This document shows positions 53,371-62,725 of a stretch of 64,000 nucleotides of DNA, piece after piece (the first letter of the stretch is position 1; the number at the start of each line of letters is the position of its first letter). Under the pieces are notes generated by a model, which was given only the letters and a program-made list of their open reading frames with translations, was not told where the DNA came from and did no database searches. The DNA lies in contig NZ_CP036292.1 in assembly GCF_007751715.1 (NCBI RefSeq), forward strand, positions 372,001-436,000, in the 5' to 3' direction. Position numbers and translations under genes: made by a program. Source of the stretch: Rosistilla oblonga. GTDB taxonomy: Bacteria > Planctomycetota > Planctomycetia > Pirellulales > Pirellulaceae.

Positions 53371-55032
53371 ATGGACTTCGGCTGGCTCTCGCTGCTCCCT
53401 CCGCTTGTCGCCATTCTGCTGGCGATCTTCACGCGTCGAGTGATCCCCTCGTTAGTTCTTGCTGTTTTTGTCGGCGTTGCGATCTTGCAGTTCGCCGGCG
53501 ATCAGTCACGGTCTTTGTCGCAACGGATGTTCGTCGACACGCCTTGGTCGATGGTCGAGGATCACCTCTGGTATGCGGTCACCGGCGGTGGCTCGCTGGA
53601 TCCCTTTGCCGCACTTGTCTCGGTTGTTTCGCTCGACTTTCGCGGTGCTGGCGATTCGCTCTCAGCGCTCGCCACTTCGGATCATCTGCGCGTCTTCTAT
53701 TTCACGATGCTCTTCGGCGCCTTGGTCGGGATCCTGCATGCCGGCGGGGCGATGCGGAGTCTTGTGTTGCGGTTGGCGATGCATGTGCAGACGCGTTGCG
53801 GCGGCCAGTTGCTGATCTGGCTGTGTGGGATGCTGATCTTCTTCGACGATTACGCGAACACGCTGTTGGTCGGAACGACGATGCGGTCGACGGCCGATCG
53901 GATGCGATTGTCTCGCGAAAAGCTGGCTTATCTGGTCGATTCGACCGCCGCGCCGGTGGCGGGACTGTCGTTGGTCAGCACGTGGGTTGCGACCGAGATC
54001 AGTTACATGAGCGAAGGCCTGGCGGCTCAGGGGAATCCGCAGGGGCTCAGCGGGTTTGATCTCTTTTTGCAATCGCTTCCCTATCGTTTCTACCCGATCT
54101 TTGCCCTGGTGCTTGTCGTTGTGATTGCGGCGACGGGACGCGATTTCGGGCCGATGAAGGCGGCGGAAGATGGTGCCGCCAAGGAACCGGAGGATGTTCG
54201 CGAGAGCAGTTTGCCGCAGTTGCACGATGCTCCCGCTTGGACCGCTATCGTGACGATCGCCGCAACGATCGGCGCGATCTTGTTTGCGCTGTATCGAACC
54301 GGCAGCGTCGAGGATCCCGACGTGGGTCTGCTGAGGTACTGGGGCCAGTATGTTGGCAATGCCGATCCCTACAACGCGCTGATCTGGGGTGGGCTTGTCG
54401 GTTTGCTGCTGTCGTTGACGACGACCTATTGGTGCGGTGCGAAATCGATCGGGCCGTTGATTGTCGGAGCGTTCGACGGGATGCGTCAGTTGATGCCAGC
54501 GATGGTGGTGCTGTTGTTGGCGTGGACGCTATCGCGGCTGACGACCGCCGATTTTCTGGACACTCAGGGTTTTCTTGGCGATTGGATTCGCGAGGCCAAT
54601 GTCTCGTCGGTCTGGATTCCGACGCTGGTCTTTGTCGTTTCGGGAGTCGTCGCGTTTGCGACGGGAACCAGTTGGGGAACGATGGGCTTGCTGGTGCCGC
54701 TGTCGATCCCGATCGCGATCGCCAGTTCGAGCGATCCCACGATCCTGTATGCCACGGCGGGAGCTGTCTTGTCGGGTGCGATCTTTGGCGATCACTGCTC
54801 GCCGATTTCCGATACGACGGTCTTGTCGAGCCAGGCCAGCGGATGCGATCACATCGCGCACGTCAAGACTCAGATCCCCTACGCGCTGCTGGCGGCGGGC
54901 GTTTCGATTTTGTTTGGCTCGCTCCCCACCAGCCTTGGCGTCTCGCCGTGGTGGATGTTGATCGTCGGCTGCGTCGCAACGTATGCCGTCGTCCGGGCGT
55001 TCGGTAAGCTGCCCAGCGATTCCGCCGAATAA
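53371..55032 (+). CDS. NhaC family Na+/H+ antiporter-like protein
   Basis: A 553-residue inner-membrane protein with about 11-12 helices, of the NhaC/COG1757 type. LLPPLVAILLAIFTRRVIPS is the first block, ICGMLIFFDDYANTLLVGT-like sequence (LCGMLIFFDDYANTLLVGTT) holds the conserved acidic residues, and VAFATGTSWGTMGLLVPLSI and SGAIFGDHCSPISDTTVLSS are the family's most conserved motifs. The ion and amino-acid specificity within this family varies. ATG 53371 puts the first helix near the start; the frame is open to 53290. Convergent with the next gene, 13 bases apart. Confidence 0.88.
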   Translation: MDFGWLSLLPPLVAILLAIFTRRVIPSLVLAVFVGVAILQFAGDQSRSLSQRMFVDTPWSMVEDHLWYAVTGGGSLDPFAALVSVVSLDFRGAGDSLSALATSDHLRVFYFTMLFGALVGILHAGGAMRSLVLRLAMHVQTRCGGQLLIWLCGMLIFFDDYANTLLVGTTMRSTADRMRLSREKLAYLVDSTAAPVAGLSLVSTWVATEISYMSEGLAAQGNPQGLSGFDLFLQSLPYRFYPIFALVLVVVIAATGRDFGPMKAAEDGAAKEPEDVRESSLPQLHDAPAWTAIVTIAATIGAILFALYRTGSVEDPDVGLLRYWGQYVGNADPYNALIWGGLVGLLLSLTTTYWCGAKSIGPLIVGAFDGMRQLMPAMVVLLLAWTLSRLTTADFLDTQGFLGDWIREANVSSVWIPTLVFVVSGVVAFATGTSWGTMGLLVPLSIPIAIASSSDPTILYATAGAVLSGAIFGDHCSPISDTTVLSSQASGCDHIAHVKTQIPYALLAAGVSILFGSLPTSLGVSPWWMLIVGCVATYAVVRAFGKLPSDSAE

Positions 55033-55045
55033 GGCGGCTGGCAAG

Positions 55046-56593
55046 CTATTCGACCAGCGTCGGCTCGGTCGCGTTGCTGGCTCGCGTCTCTTTTAATCCG
55101 GTGCCATCGCGCGTGTAGCCCAGCACGTCGTGCAGCTTGGAAAACTTGTTGACTCCGGTGCTGAATTCGATCTCGCGGCCATTGAATTGGCAGGGATGTT
55201 GGTACCCGCACGCGTACGATAGCGACAGCAGTTCCTTGCGGAAGCTTTGGATGTAGCGGGTCATTCGCTTTGCTTTGTCGTCGACGTCCAGTCCCGCTTG
55301 CAGCCAGCGGTTCTGGGTCGCGACGCCCGCGGGGCAGTGGTCGGTGTGGCACTTGCGGGCTTGGATGCATCCGATCGCCAGCATCGATTCGCGGGCGATT
55401 TGGATCGCGTCGCAGCCCATCGCAAACGCGATCACTGCGCGGTCGGGGAAGCCCAATTTTCCGCTGCCAAACCAGACGATGTCCTTGGAGATTCCTTGGG
55501 CTTGGAAGATCGGGTAGACGCGAGCGAATCCGATCTTAAATGGCAGTGAGACGTGATCGGAGAAGGTCAGCGGCGCCGCTCCGGTTCCTCCTTCGGCACC
55601 ATCGATCGTGATGAAGTCGGGGCCTTCGCCACGCTCCCGCATCCGTCCGGCCAGCTTGTGCCAAAAGCCGGTCGATCCGATCGCGCTTTTGATTCCCACC
55701 GGCAGTCCGGTGCGAGCGGCGATCCGTTCGATCCAGTCGATCAGTTCGTCGACGGTATCGAATTCGGAGTGAGCGTTGGGAGAGATGCAATCGCGACCGA
55801 TCGGGATCCCGCGCGTTGCGGCGATCTCGGCGGAGACCTTTTTGCCAGGCAGGATTCCGCCTTTGCCCGGTTTGGCTCCTTGGGAGAGTTTGACTTCGAT
55901 GCAGCGAATCGATTCGTTGGCTTCGACGCGCTCGGCCAGCACGTCCAGCGAAAACCGTCCCGTCTCGTCGCGAGCCCCGAAATATCCGGTTCCGATCTGC
56001 CACATGATATCCGCGCCGTGGCCATGGTAAGGGCTGATCCCTCCTTCGCCAGTGTTGTGAAAACAGTGGGCTTCGCGGGCGCCGATGTTCATCGCCGAGA
56101 CGGCGTTGGAGCCGAGCGAGCCAAACGACATGGCGGAGATGTTAATCACCGATTGCGGATGGTAGGGCCGTGCCCGATCGTGCGATTGCCCCATGATCTT
56201 CAGGCAGGGAATCGCTGTCTTGTCGTCGCTGATGTATTCCGCTTTGTGTTCGGGAAACGGAAAGACAGCGTGTTTGATGATCGGGTATCCGATGCTATAG
56301 ATCTGCTCGGTCGTGCCGAAACCGAAGTTGCTGTTCTCGCCTTTGGCCGACGCGTAGACCCAGCTCCGCTCATCGCGATTAAACGGCATCTCCTCTTTGT
56401 CGTTGGCGACCCAATATTGCCGCATCTCTGGACCGATCATCTCCAGCCAATATCGGATGTGTCCAACGATCGGGAAGTTGTGCAGGATCGTATGCTTCCG
56501 CTGCATCGTGTCGTAGATCGCGACGATCAGCAGCAGGCCAACGGTTCCGCCAATTGTCAGCAGCAGCCAGTGATCGGTGATGGCAGCGAACAT
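55046..56593 (-). CDS. Membrane-anchored FMN-binding glutamate synthase-family protein
   Basis: A 515-residue protein. Residues ~8-28 (WLLLTIGGTVGLLLIVAIYD) form one transmembrane helix. The rest is the FMN/iron-sulfur synthase domain of glutamate synthase: VKLSQGAKPGKGGILPGKKV, IDGAEGGTGAAPLTFSDHVS, and the 3Fe-4S cysteines in CIQARKCHTDHCPAGVATQN (C-x5-C-x4-C). There is no amidotransferase domain, so it is not a complete GOGAT; such stand-alone proteins may use ammonia or another amino donor, or a different substrate. The ROK-family gene lies 129 bases upstream on the same strand. Confidence 0.88.
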   Translation of the reverse strand: MFAAITDHWLLLTIGGTVGLLLIVAIYDTMQRKHTILHNFPIVGHIRYWLEMIGPEMRQYWVANDKEEMPFNRDERSWVYASAKGENSNFGFGTTEQIYSIGYPIIKHAVFPFPEHKAEYISDDKTAIPCLKIMGQSHDRARPYHPQSVINISAMSFGSLGSNAVSAMNIGAREAHCFHNTGEGGISPYHGHGADIMWQIGTGYFGARDETGRFSLDVLAERVEANESIRCIEVKLSQGAKPGKGGILPGKKVSAEIAATRGIPIGRDCISPNAHSEFDTVDELIDWIERIAARTGLPVGIKSAIGSTGFWHKLAGRMRERGEGPDFITIDGAEGGTGAAPLTFSDHVSLPFKIGFARVYPIFQAQGISKDIVWFGSGKLGFPDRAVIAFAMGCDAIQIARESMLAIGCIQARKCHTDHCPAGVATQNRWLQAGLDVDDKAKRMTRYIQSFRKELLSLSYACGYQHPCQFNGREIEFSTGVNKFSKLHDVLGYTRDGTGLKETRASNATEPTLVE

Positions 56594-56722
56594 GTCAGGT
56601 CATCCGGTTTGCGGTGATATCGTTGATCGCAGATCGCGCTCGCTGCGGTCTTCGATCGACGAAAACGAGGCGAGCGGATGATGGGTCCAAGGCGGCAGTT
56701 GATGCCGTCGCACACGCGTCGC

Positions 56723-57760
56723 TTAGGTTGCCGCTGGCGGATTCGGCTCTGCTGGAGTCGGCTCTGGAGCGGCAGTCGGTGCGACGGGCGTCCGTTTCCT
56801 GGCCCAAGCGGCAGCGCCCAGCACAGCCGCGTCGTCTCCCAGTTCGGCTTGCACGACGCGGAAGCGATTTTTGTAGGGTGCCAGCACCGATTTCTTCGCG
56901 GTTCGCGTGACGGTGCCGATAATCAGATCGGGCATCGCTTCGACCAATCCGCCACCCATCACGATCGTGTCGGGAGCCAGCAAGTGGACGATGTTCACGA
57001 CGGCCAGTCCGATCGTCCGCGAAGCCTCTTCGATCAACTCTTTGACTTCGGTGTCGCCATGCTTGACCGAATCGGCCAACGCACCGCTGCGAATCTCCGA
57101 GAGATCCATGCCGGTTTCTTTGTAGAGATGAGGTGCCATCCCGCGGTAAGCCGCTTTGGCCGCTTCGGCTGCGATCGCCAACCGGCTCGCCTCGGCTTCC
57201 AAAGTCCCCGACAGATCGTAGCCGCTGGTTCGCGATCCGCTGCTGATCCGGGTGTGTCCGATCTCCATGCAACTGATGTCGGCACCGTGCAGGATGGTGT
57301 CTTCGTAAACGCATCCGCCGCCGATTCCGGTCCCTGGAAAAATGCCGACGGTGCATCGCGACTTCTTCGCCGCTCCGTCGACATATTCGCCGTAGACGCC
57401 CGCATCGACATCGTTCAGCACATGCACGGGGCAGCCGAATTGTTTGTGAAGGATCTTGCCGATGTTGACGTTTTCCCAGCCCAGGTTGACGCAGACGTGG
57501 ACCAATCCGGTGTTCGGGTCGACGGGGCCGGGGCAACCGATGCCGATGCCAGCGATCTCTTCGACCTTCGTATCGGTCTCTTCCATCGCCCGCTCGATCG
57601 CACCGATGATCCGTTCGATCACCGATTCCGCTCCCGAATTCCCTTTGGTGCGACGCCGACGCCGGCCCAGCGGCTTGAGGTCATGATCGTAAACAACCGC
57701 CAGCATTTTCGTGCCGCCTAGGTCGAAGCCAATCCACTTCTTCTTGTCTGTGTCAGCCAT
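56723..57760 (-). CDS. ROK family sugar kinase-like protein lacking the zinc motif
   Basis: A 345-residue member of the ROK family (glucokinase, N-acetyl-sugar kinases and repressors). The phosphate-1 loop WIGFDLGGTKMLAVVYDHDL, the catalytic Asp in VHVLNDVDAGVYGEYVDGAA, and GIFPGTGIGGGCVYEDTILH are present. The usual zinc site (C-x-C-G-x2-G-C-L-E) after the conserved EIGHT is replaced by a cysteine-free stretch (GYDLSGTLEAEAS). A Pro/Ala-rich tail ends the chain. No HTH, so it is a kinase rather than a repressor. Sugar specificity unknown. Its catalytic residues suggest activity without the zinc. Confidence 0.88.
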   Translation of the reverse strand: MADTDKKKWIGFDLGGTKMLAVVYDHDLKPLGRRRRRTKGNSGAESVIERIIGAIERAMEETDTKVEEIAGIGIGCPGPVDPNTGLVHVCVNLGWENVNIGKILHKQFGCPVHVLNDVDAGVYGEYVDGAAKKSRCTVGIFPGTGIGGGCVYEDTILHGADISCMEIGHTRISSGSRTSGYDLSGTLEAEASRLAIAAEAAKAAYRGMAPHLYKETGMDLSEIRSGALADSVKHGDTEVKELIEEASRTIGLAVVNIVHLLAPDTIVMGGGLVEAMPDLIIGTVTRTAKKSVLAPYKNRFRVVQAELGDDAAVLGAAAWARKRTPVAPTAAPEPTPAEPNPPAAT

Positions 57761-58020
57761 GGGGGTCTCGTGATCGGTTGCGATAGGGAAACGGAGGGTG
57801 CGTGAACAGGCAGAATAGAGGTTTTTTGCCGATTATTACAGCCCAGCAGGCCGCCGATCGTGGCGTTCGGCGACGGCCGCTACGCTAAAATCGTTCGGTT
57901 TGGGGCGGATTCATCTTAGCGATTCGCATTTTTTCCAAATTCTTTTCGCACCGCGACAATAAACTCCCGCCGCCAAGCATCTAGGTTTGTGCCAGTGCCT
58001 GTCCGCCAAGTGAAAACCGA
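57761..58020. other. Divergent intergenic region between ROK gene and sigma factor
   Basis: 260 bases with the leaders of both genes. No repeat or clear promoter is seen. Confidence 0.4.
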
Positions 58021-58545
58021 GTGAACCAACGCGAATCGACACGATTGAGTGCCGACCAGGCGGCGCAGTTGTACGCGCAGCATGCGGCGTCGTTGTTGCG
58101 GTTTCTGACAGGTTTGACGGGGAGCGCTGACGACGCCCAAGACTGTTTGCAAGCGACCTTTGCGATCCTCCAAGAGAAAGGGGGCGCTTCGGCTGCTGGA
58201 ACTCGCCGAGCTTGGCTGTTCCGCGTGGCTTACAACGAAGCGATGCAGTTGTTTCGCCGTCGCAAATTGGCGGGGCCGATGGAATCGGCGGAAGAATTGC
58301 AGCACGCGTCGGCGGGGCACGATTCGCCAGTCGATCGGTTGCTTCGCCAGGAGCGATTGCAGCAGGTGCGGCGCGAGTTGTCGCAGTTGCCCGAGGAACT
58401 GCAAGTGATCGTCAGATTAAGGATCGTCGAAGGGTTGAGGTTTCGCGAGATCGCCGACCAATTGCAGATCCCGCTGGGGACGGCGTTGGGGCGAATGCAG
58501 ACGGCGCTGCGAAAGTTGAGCCAGCAATTGGGCGAAGACTTGTAG
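58021..58545 (+). CDS. ECF-type RNA polymerase sigma factor
   Basis: A 174-residue sigma-70-family factor with regions 2 and 4 only. Region 2 is in AQHAASLLRFLTGLTGSADD and CLQATFAILQEKG, with AWLFRVAYNEAMQLFRRRK; region 4 is LPEELQVIVRLRIVEGLRFR and EIADQLQIPLGTALGRMQTA. The start is GTG 58021, without a strong ribosome site. It opens a series of five closely spaced plus-strand genes, with an anti-sigma-like membrane protein next, 67 bases on. Planctomycetes often pair such sigma factors with DUF1549/DUF1501 genes; the sigma probably controls its own operon, which is inference. Confidence 0.88.
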   Translation: MNQRESTRLSADQAAQLYAQHAASLLRFLTGLTGSADDAQDCLQATFAILQEKGGASAAGTRRAWLFRVAYNEAMQLFRRRKLAGPMESAEELQHASAGHDSPVDRLLRQERLQQVRRELSQLPEELQVIVRLRIVEGLRFREIADQLQIPLGTALGRMQTALRKLSQQLGEDL

Positions 58546-58612
58546 GCAGTGGCCGAACCGTCGCCGAGCTTTTGAAAATTGAACCGTTAAGAATTTGAAG
58601 ACTGTGACAGCT

Positions 58613-59143
58613 ATGAGTAACCAAGAACAGATCGATCGATGTCGGCTGTATCTGCTCGACGAACTGCAGGGGGACGATCTGCAAGCGTTTGAATTGCAGA
58701 TGCAGTCGTCGCCCGAGTTGTTGGAGTGTATCGCCCAGCAAGCCGATTTGTTGGTCGATCTGGGAGAGGCTTGCCAATCGATCGCCGATCAACCGACCGT
58801 GGCCGCGGCTCGCACGTCGACCTCGTTCCTGCGAGTGGCTGGCGTGTTGGCGAGCCTGGCCGCGTTGGTGCTGTTTGTGATTTGGTTTGCACCGGTTGGG
58901 CATGCACCGCAGGCCAGTCGGACCAACGGTGGTGGAGTCGACGATGCCTTAGTCGCTCACGCCTGGGCAGAGAATCGCGTCGTCTTTCGCGGCGACGATC
59001 TCGACGTCGGGCAGGATGCGACCGTGATCGACTTTGATACCACCGTCGACGAAGTCCCTTCTTGGTTGAGCCTTGGTGTCGCGCAGGTCGAACGCACCGG
59101 CGATTCCACATCAGACGAAGGGACCGATCATGAACGAGGTTAA
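58613..59143 (+). CDS. Anti-sigma factor-like single-pass membrane protein
   Basis: A 176-residue protein with a cytoplasmic helical part (CRLYLLDELQGDDLQAFELQ, SSPELLECIAQQADLLVDLG), one transmembrane helix at ~72-94 (FLRVAGVLASLAALVLFVIW) and an extracytoplasmic tail. The 'YLLDELqgdd...FE..L...PEl...' pattern is that of planctomycete anti-sigma proteins without the zinc-finger HxxxCxxC. ATG 58613 is used (an ATG at 58595 is possible). Its 3' end overlaps the next gene by 14 bases, so translation is coupled. Direct control of the sigma factor upstream is inferred from order. Confidence 0.75.
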   Translation: MSNQEQIDRCRLYLLDELQGDDLQAFELQMQSSPELLECIAQQADLLVDLGEACQSIADQPTVAAARTSTSFLRVAGVLASLAALVLFVIWFAPVGHAPQASRTNGGGVDDALVAHAWAENRVVFRGDDLDVGQDATVIDFDTTVDEVPSWLSLGVAQVERTGDSTSDEGTDHERG

Positions 59144-59822
59144 CATTTTGTCGAACTGGCGCGGCGCAGTGGCTTGCATCCTGTTGTTGCTTGTCGCCGC
59201 GGGCAATCTTTCCGCGGAATACGATCTCTCACGCGACGCGATCGCTCAAGCCGATGGTTCCGCTGCGGAGCCGCCTGTCGAAGGTGAACGCCGAGTGACG
59301 GAGTTCGTGAAATCGCATCTGCCCGAGTTGGAGTCGGTGCTTGCTTCGTTGAAGAAACACTCTGCCAAGGAATACCAAAAAGCGATCGGCGACCTTGCGC
59401 GAACGTCACGGCGGTTGGAACAGCTGCAGCAGCGCGACCCCGACGGATTTGAATTGGAACTCACCTTCCTGCAATGGCAGACGCGAGTCGACATCGCGTT
59501 GGCTCAGTTGCAGGTTCGCGATAACGAAAAGACGCGAGCGCAGTTGCGGAGGTCGCTTGCCAGTCGCGAGCAGGCTCGGGTGGCGAGGGCGCGGCACGAT
59601 AAGGCTCGGTTGACCGAGCGGATCGCTCGCCTGCAGACCCAACTGCAACGGCTGACCAATCAGCTGGAGAACGTCGACGTTCAGAAGAATGCGGACAAAG
59701 CGTATGCCGGGGCGATTCGGCGACTGGATGCCAAACAGGCCCGCCCCAATGCCGCTTCGCGGACGAAGAAGAACGCCAAGCCGAAGCCCGCGGCTGATCC
59801 CAAAACGCCAGAAAACAAATAA
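59130..59822 (+). CDS. Exported coiled-coil protein of unknown function
   Basis: A 230-residue protein. The first ~30 residues (NWRGAVACILLLLVAAGNLS) look like a signal peptide. The rest is highly charged helix rich in Arg, Lys, Gln and Leu (SHLPELESVLASLKKHSAKE, RIARLQTQLQRLTNQLENVD), likely a coiled coil, ending in a basic Lys/Pro tail. ATG 59130 lies inside the 3' end of the anti-sigma gene. The next gene follows after 18 bases. No family recognised; in similar planctomycete operons this position often holds a small helical periplasmic protein. Confidence 0.7.
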   Translation: MNEVNILSNWRGAVACILLLLVAAGNLSAEYDLSRDAIAQADGSAAEPPVEGERRVTEFVKSHLPELESVLASLKKHSAKEYQKAIGDLARTSRRLEQLQQRDPDGFELELTFLQWQTRVDIALAQLQVRDNEKTRAQLRRSLASREQARVARARHDKARLTERIARLQTQLQRLTNQLENVDVQKNADKAYAGAIRRLDAKQARPNAASRTKKNAKPKPAADPKTPENK

Positions 59823-59840
59823 CCCGTCTCGGATTTCCCA

Positions 59841-62651
59841 ATGAAAGAGCGACAAATGATGCATCGAATCGGTCTTGATCAATGGATCGTTTCCAGTCGA
59901 GCGGCCTGTTGTGCGGCGGCGATGTTGGTCGCCAGCGTGGCGTTTGCGGCGAAGCCCGATACGCTTGGCGACGATTCCGTCCTGCCGGAGTTGAGCACGC
60001 GATTTGCCGTCAGCAACGAGACCTCCGAGATCCCCGACTTTCAAAAGCACATCAGTCCCCTGATGGGACGATTGGGCTGCAACGGTCGTTCCTGCCACGG
60101 ATCGTTCCAGGGGCGTGGCGGTTTCATGCTGTCGCTGTTCGGCTACGATTTCGAAGCCGATCACAAGGCGATGCTCGAAGCCGATTCGGGGCGGATCGAT
60201 ACCGCCGACGCCGACGAAAGCTTGGTTTTGGCCAAGCCGATCGATGAGGACATGCACGAAGGTGGCAAGCGATTCGACAAAGACGGCTGGGAGTATCGCG
60301 TGCTGCGAACGTGGATCGCGGCCGGAGCAAACTACGATGCCAAGCAACGCAAAAAACTGGAACGCTTGGAAGTTGGCCCGGCAGAGATTCTGTTCGATCA
60401 AGACAAACAAACGACTTCATTGCGGGCGGTAGCTCATTGGGAAGATGGCACGCGTGAAGAGGTCACCGGTCTGTGCCGGTTCCACACCAACGACGACGCG
60501 ATCGCGACAATCGATGAGACGGGGAACGTCACCTGCACCGGCGTGGGTGACACGCATGTCGTCGTTTCTTACGACAATGCGGTCGTTCCGGTCACGGTGA
60601 TTCGGCCTGTTTCGGAATTGACCGGCGACGACTATCCGCAGCTGGAAACGCGGACCGAGATCGATCGCTTGATCGCGGTCAAGCTGCAAAAGCTGGGGAT
60701 CGTGCCGTCGGAGATCTGCTCCGACGCGGAGTTCCTGCGACGGGCGAGCCTCGACATCTCGGGGACGCTGCCAACCGCGGCCGACGCGGCGGCGTTCATC
60801 GCTGACAACAGCAGCGGCAAGCGTCAACGCAAGGTCGAAGAACTGCTCTCCAGCCCCGGTTATGCCGCTTGGTGGACGACTCGGTTCTGCGACTGGACCG
60901 GCAATAGCGATGCTCAACTGAACAACGTCTCACCGATCCGTCAGGCACCGACGCAACATTGGTATGAATGGATCCATCGCCGCGTCGAAGAAAACATGCC
61001 CTATGACGAAATGGTCGAAGGGATCGTCGTCGCTCAATCGCGTGCGGAGGGGGAATCGTATCGAGAGTATTGCGAAGCGATGGGGGCCGCGTGTCGCAAT
61101 GGCGAGATGGACGGGTTTGCCGATCGCCCTGGACTGACCTATTTCTGGGCGCGTCGCAATTTCCGACAGACCGAAGACCGAGCGATCGGATTTGCGTATT
61201 CCTTTTTAGGTATCCGGATCCAATGTGCTCAGTGCCACAAACATCCTTTCGACCAATGGTCCAAACAGGACTTCGATGAATTCAAGAATCTGTTTCAAAC
61301 GGTAGGACTCAGGCAGAAGCCGCGCGACAAGGAGGACTTGGAACAGTATGAAGCGATGATGACGAAGATGGATTCCGACCTGAAGGGGAACCAGCTTCGC
61401 AGAGAGTTGCAAAAGGAATTCAGTAAGGGGGCGGTGATTCCGTTCCCCGAGATCGTCGAACGCCCGGTTCGCGGCAATGCCAAAATGGTTCGCAAGCCAG
61501 GGCAGAAAGCGCGTCGAGTGGTCGAGCCGCCGACGGCCAAGCTGTTGGGAGGCGACTACGTCGAACTGGATGGGATGGCGCGAGAGCAACTGATGCAGTG
61601 GCTCCGCGATCCTAACAACCCCTACTTCGCCAAAGCGATCGTAAACCGCGTATGGGCAAATTATTTTGGCAGCGGGATCGTCGATCCGGTCGACGATTTG
61701 AATCTCGCCAATCCGCCAAGCAATGCTCCGCTGATGGACTATCTTGCCGATGGGTTCGTCGAAAGCGGATACGACATGAAGTGGCTGCACCGCACGATCG
61801 TCGGCAGCGATGCGTATCAACGAAGCTGGCAGACGAACGACACCAACGCGTTGGACGTTCGCAATTTCAGCCACTTTGTGCCGCGACGACTGCCCGCCGA
61901 AACGCTTTACGACGCGATCTTGGTTGCGACAGCTAATGACAAGCAGGCGGCTCAGCTGTGCAGCAGCCGCGACGGTCGCGCGGTGGGGATTGCTTCGAGC
62001 AGTCCTCGCAACAACGGCCGCGGCTCGTCGTACGCCTTGCAGGTCTTTGGCCGTTCGATTCGCGAATCGAATTGCGATTGCGACCGGTCCGAAGATCCGA
62101 ACCTGCTGCAAACGGTTTATCTGCAAAACGATGAGGATGTCACCAATCGGCTGTACGACCGCAATGGTTGGCTGGCTGAGCAGATGAAGAGCTTGGGCCA
62201 GCCGATGCTGGTTGGCGACGCGGCGATGGCGAAAGCGAAGCAACAAGGCAATGCGGCGCGGCAGCGTCAAATTACGATGCTGAAGAAGCGTCGGCAGGAA
62301 CTGGTCCAGACGCTCGCCAAGGTGGAAAAGAATGCCTCCAGTTCGGAGGAGCAGCTGAAAAACAAGACCGCTCGATTGACCAAGCAGATCGCTCAAGTCA
62401 ACCGGCGAATCAAAGCATTGCAAACGGGCGAAGTCCAGGACGTTGTCGCTGGCAAGGCGGCAAAGCTGGACAGCGAACAATTGACCAGCTTGGTCCAGCA
62501 GGCCTATCTGCGAACCGTCGCACGTTATCCGGAGCCGGAGGAATTGAGTAGCTCGCTGGCTTATATCGAAGCGGGCGATTCCGTTGCCAGCGGTGTGGGC
62601 GATCTTTTGTGGGCGTTGTTGAACACAAAAGAGTTTGTGTTGAATCACTGA
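59841..62651 (+). CDS. DUF1549/DUF1553 protein with Ig-like (Big_2) domain
   Basis: A 936-residue exported protein. A signal peptide (residues ~18-38) is followed by a planctomycete cytochrome-like segment with C-x4-C-H in GCNGRSCHGS, which could bind haem. Residues ~185-255 form a Big_2 Ig-like domain (DGTREEVTGLCRFHTNDDAI, GNVTCTGVGDTHVVVSYDNA). DUF1549 follows (ASLDISGTLPTAADAAAFIA) with CAQCHKHPFDQW, a second haem-like CxxCH. DUF1553 starts at ~570 (NPYFAKAIVNRVWANYFGSG) and is interrupted near 795-880 by a Lys/Gln coiled coil (LKKRRQELVQTLAKVEKNAS). Function unknown; linked DUF1501 genes are universal in such operons. Confidence 0.9.
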   Translation: MKERQMMHRIGLDQWIVSSRAACCAAAMLVASVAFAAKPDTLGDDSVLPELSTRFAVSNETSEIPDFQKHISPLMGRLGCNGRSCHGSFQGRGGFMLSLFGYDFEADHKAMLEADSGRIDTADADESLVLAKPIDEDMHEGGKRFDKDGWEYRVLRTWIAAGANYDAKQRKKLERLEVGPAEILFDQDKQTTSLRAVAHWEDGTREEVTGLCRFHTNDDAIATIDETGNVTCTGVGDTHVVVSYDNAVVPVTVIRPVSELTGDDYPQLETRTEIDRLIAVKLQKLGIVPSEICSDAEFLRRASLDISGTLPTAADAAAFIADNSSGKRQRKVEELLSSPGYAAWWTTRFCDWTGNSDAQLNNVSPIRQAPTQHWYEWIHRRVEENMPYDEMVEGIVVAQSRAEGESYREYCEAMGAACRNGEMDGFADRPGLTYFWARRNFRQTEDRAIGFAYSFLGIRIQCAQCHKHPFDQWSKQDFDEFKNLFQTVGLRQKPRDKEDLEQYEAMMTKMDSDLKGNQLRRELQKEFSKGAVIPFPEIVERPVRGNAKMVRKPGQKARRVVEPPTAKLLGGDYVELDGMAREQLMQWLRDPNNPYFAKAIVNRVWANYFGSGIVDPVDDLNLANPPSNAPLMDYLADGFVESGYDMKWLHRTIVGSDAYQRSWQTNDTNALDVRNFSHFVPRRLPAETLYDAILVATANDKQAAQLCSSRDGRAVGIASSSPRNNGRGSSYALQVFGRSIRESNCDCDRSEDPNLLQTVYLQNDEDVTNRLYDRNGWLAEQMKSLGQPMLVGDAAMAKAKQQGNAARQRQITMLKKRRQELVQTLAKVEKNASSSEEQLKNKTARLTKQIAQVNRRIKALQTGEVQDVVAGKAAKLDSEQLTSLVQQAYLRTVARYPEPEELSSSLAYIEAGDSVASGVGDLLWALLNTKEFVLNH

Positions 62652-62725
62652 TGCCTTCGGGTGACGCAAGCAGAATGAAGACGCAAGTTTAGATCGGTGT
62701 GATAAGAAATTTGGAGCGATAGTCG

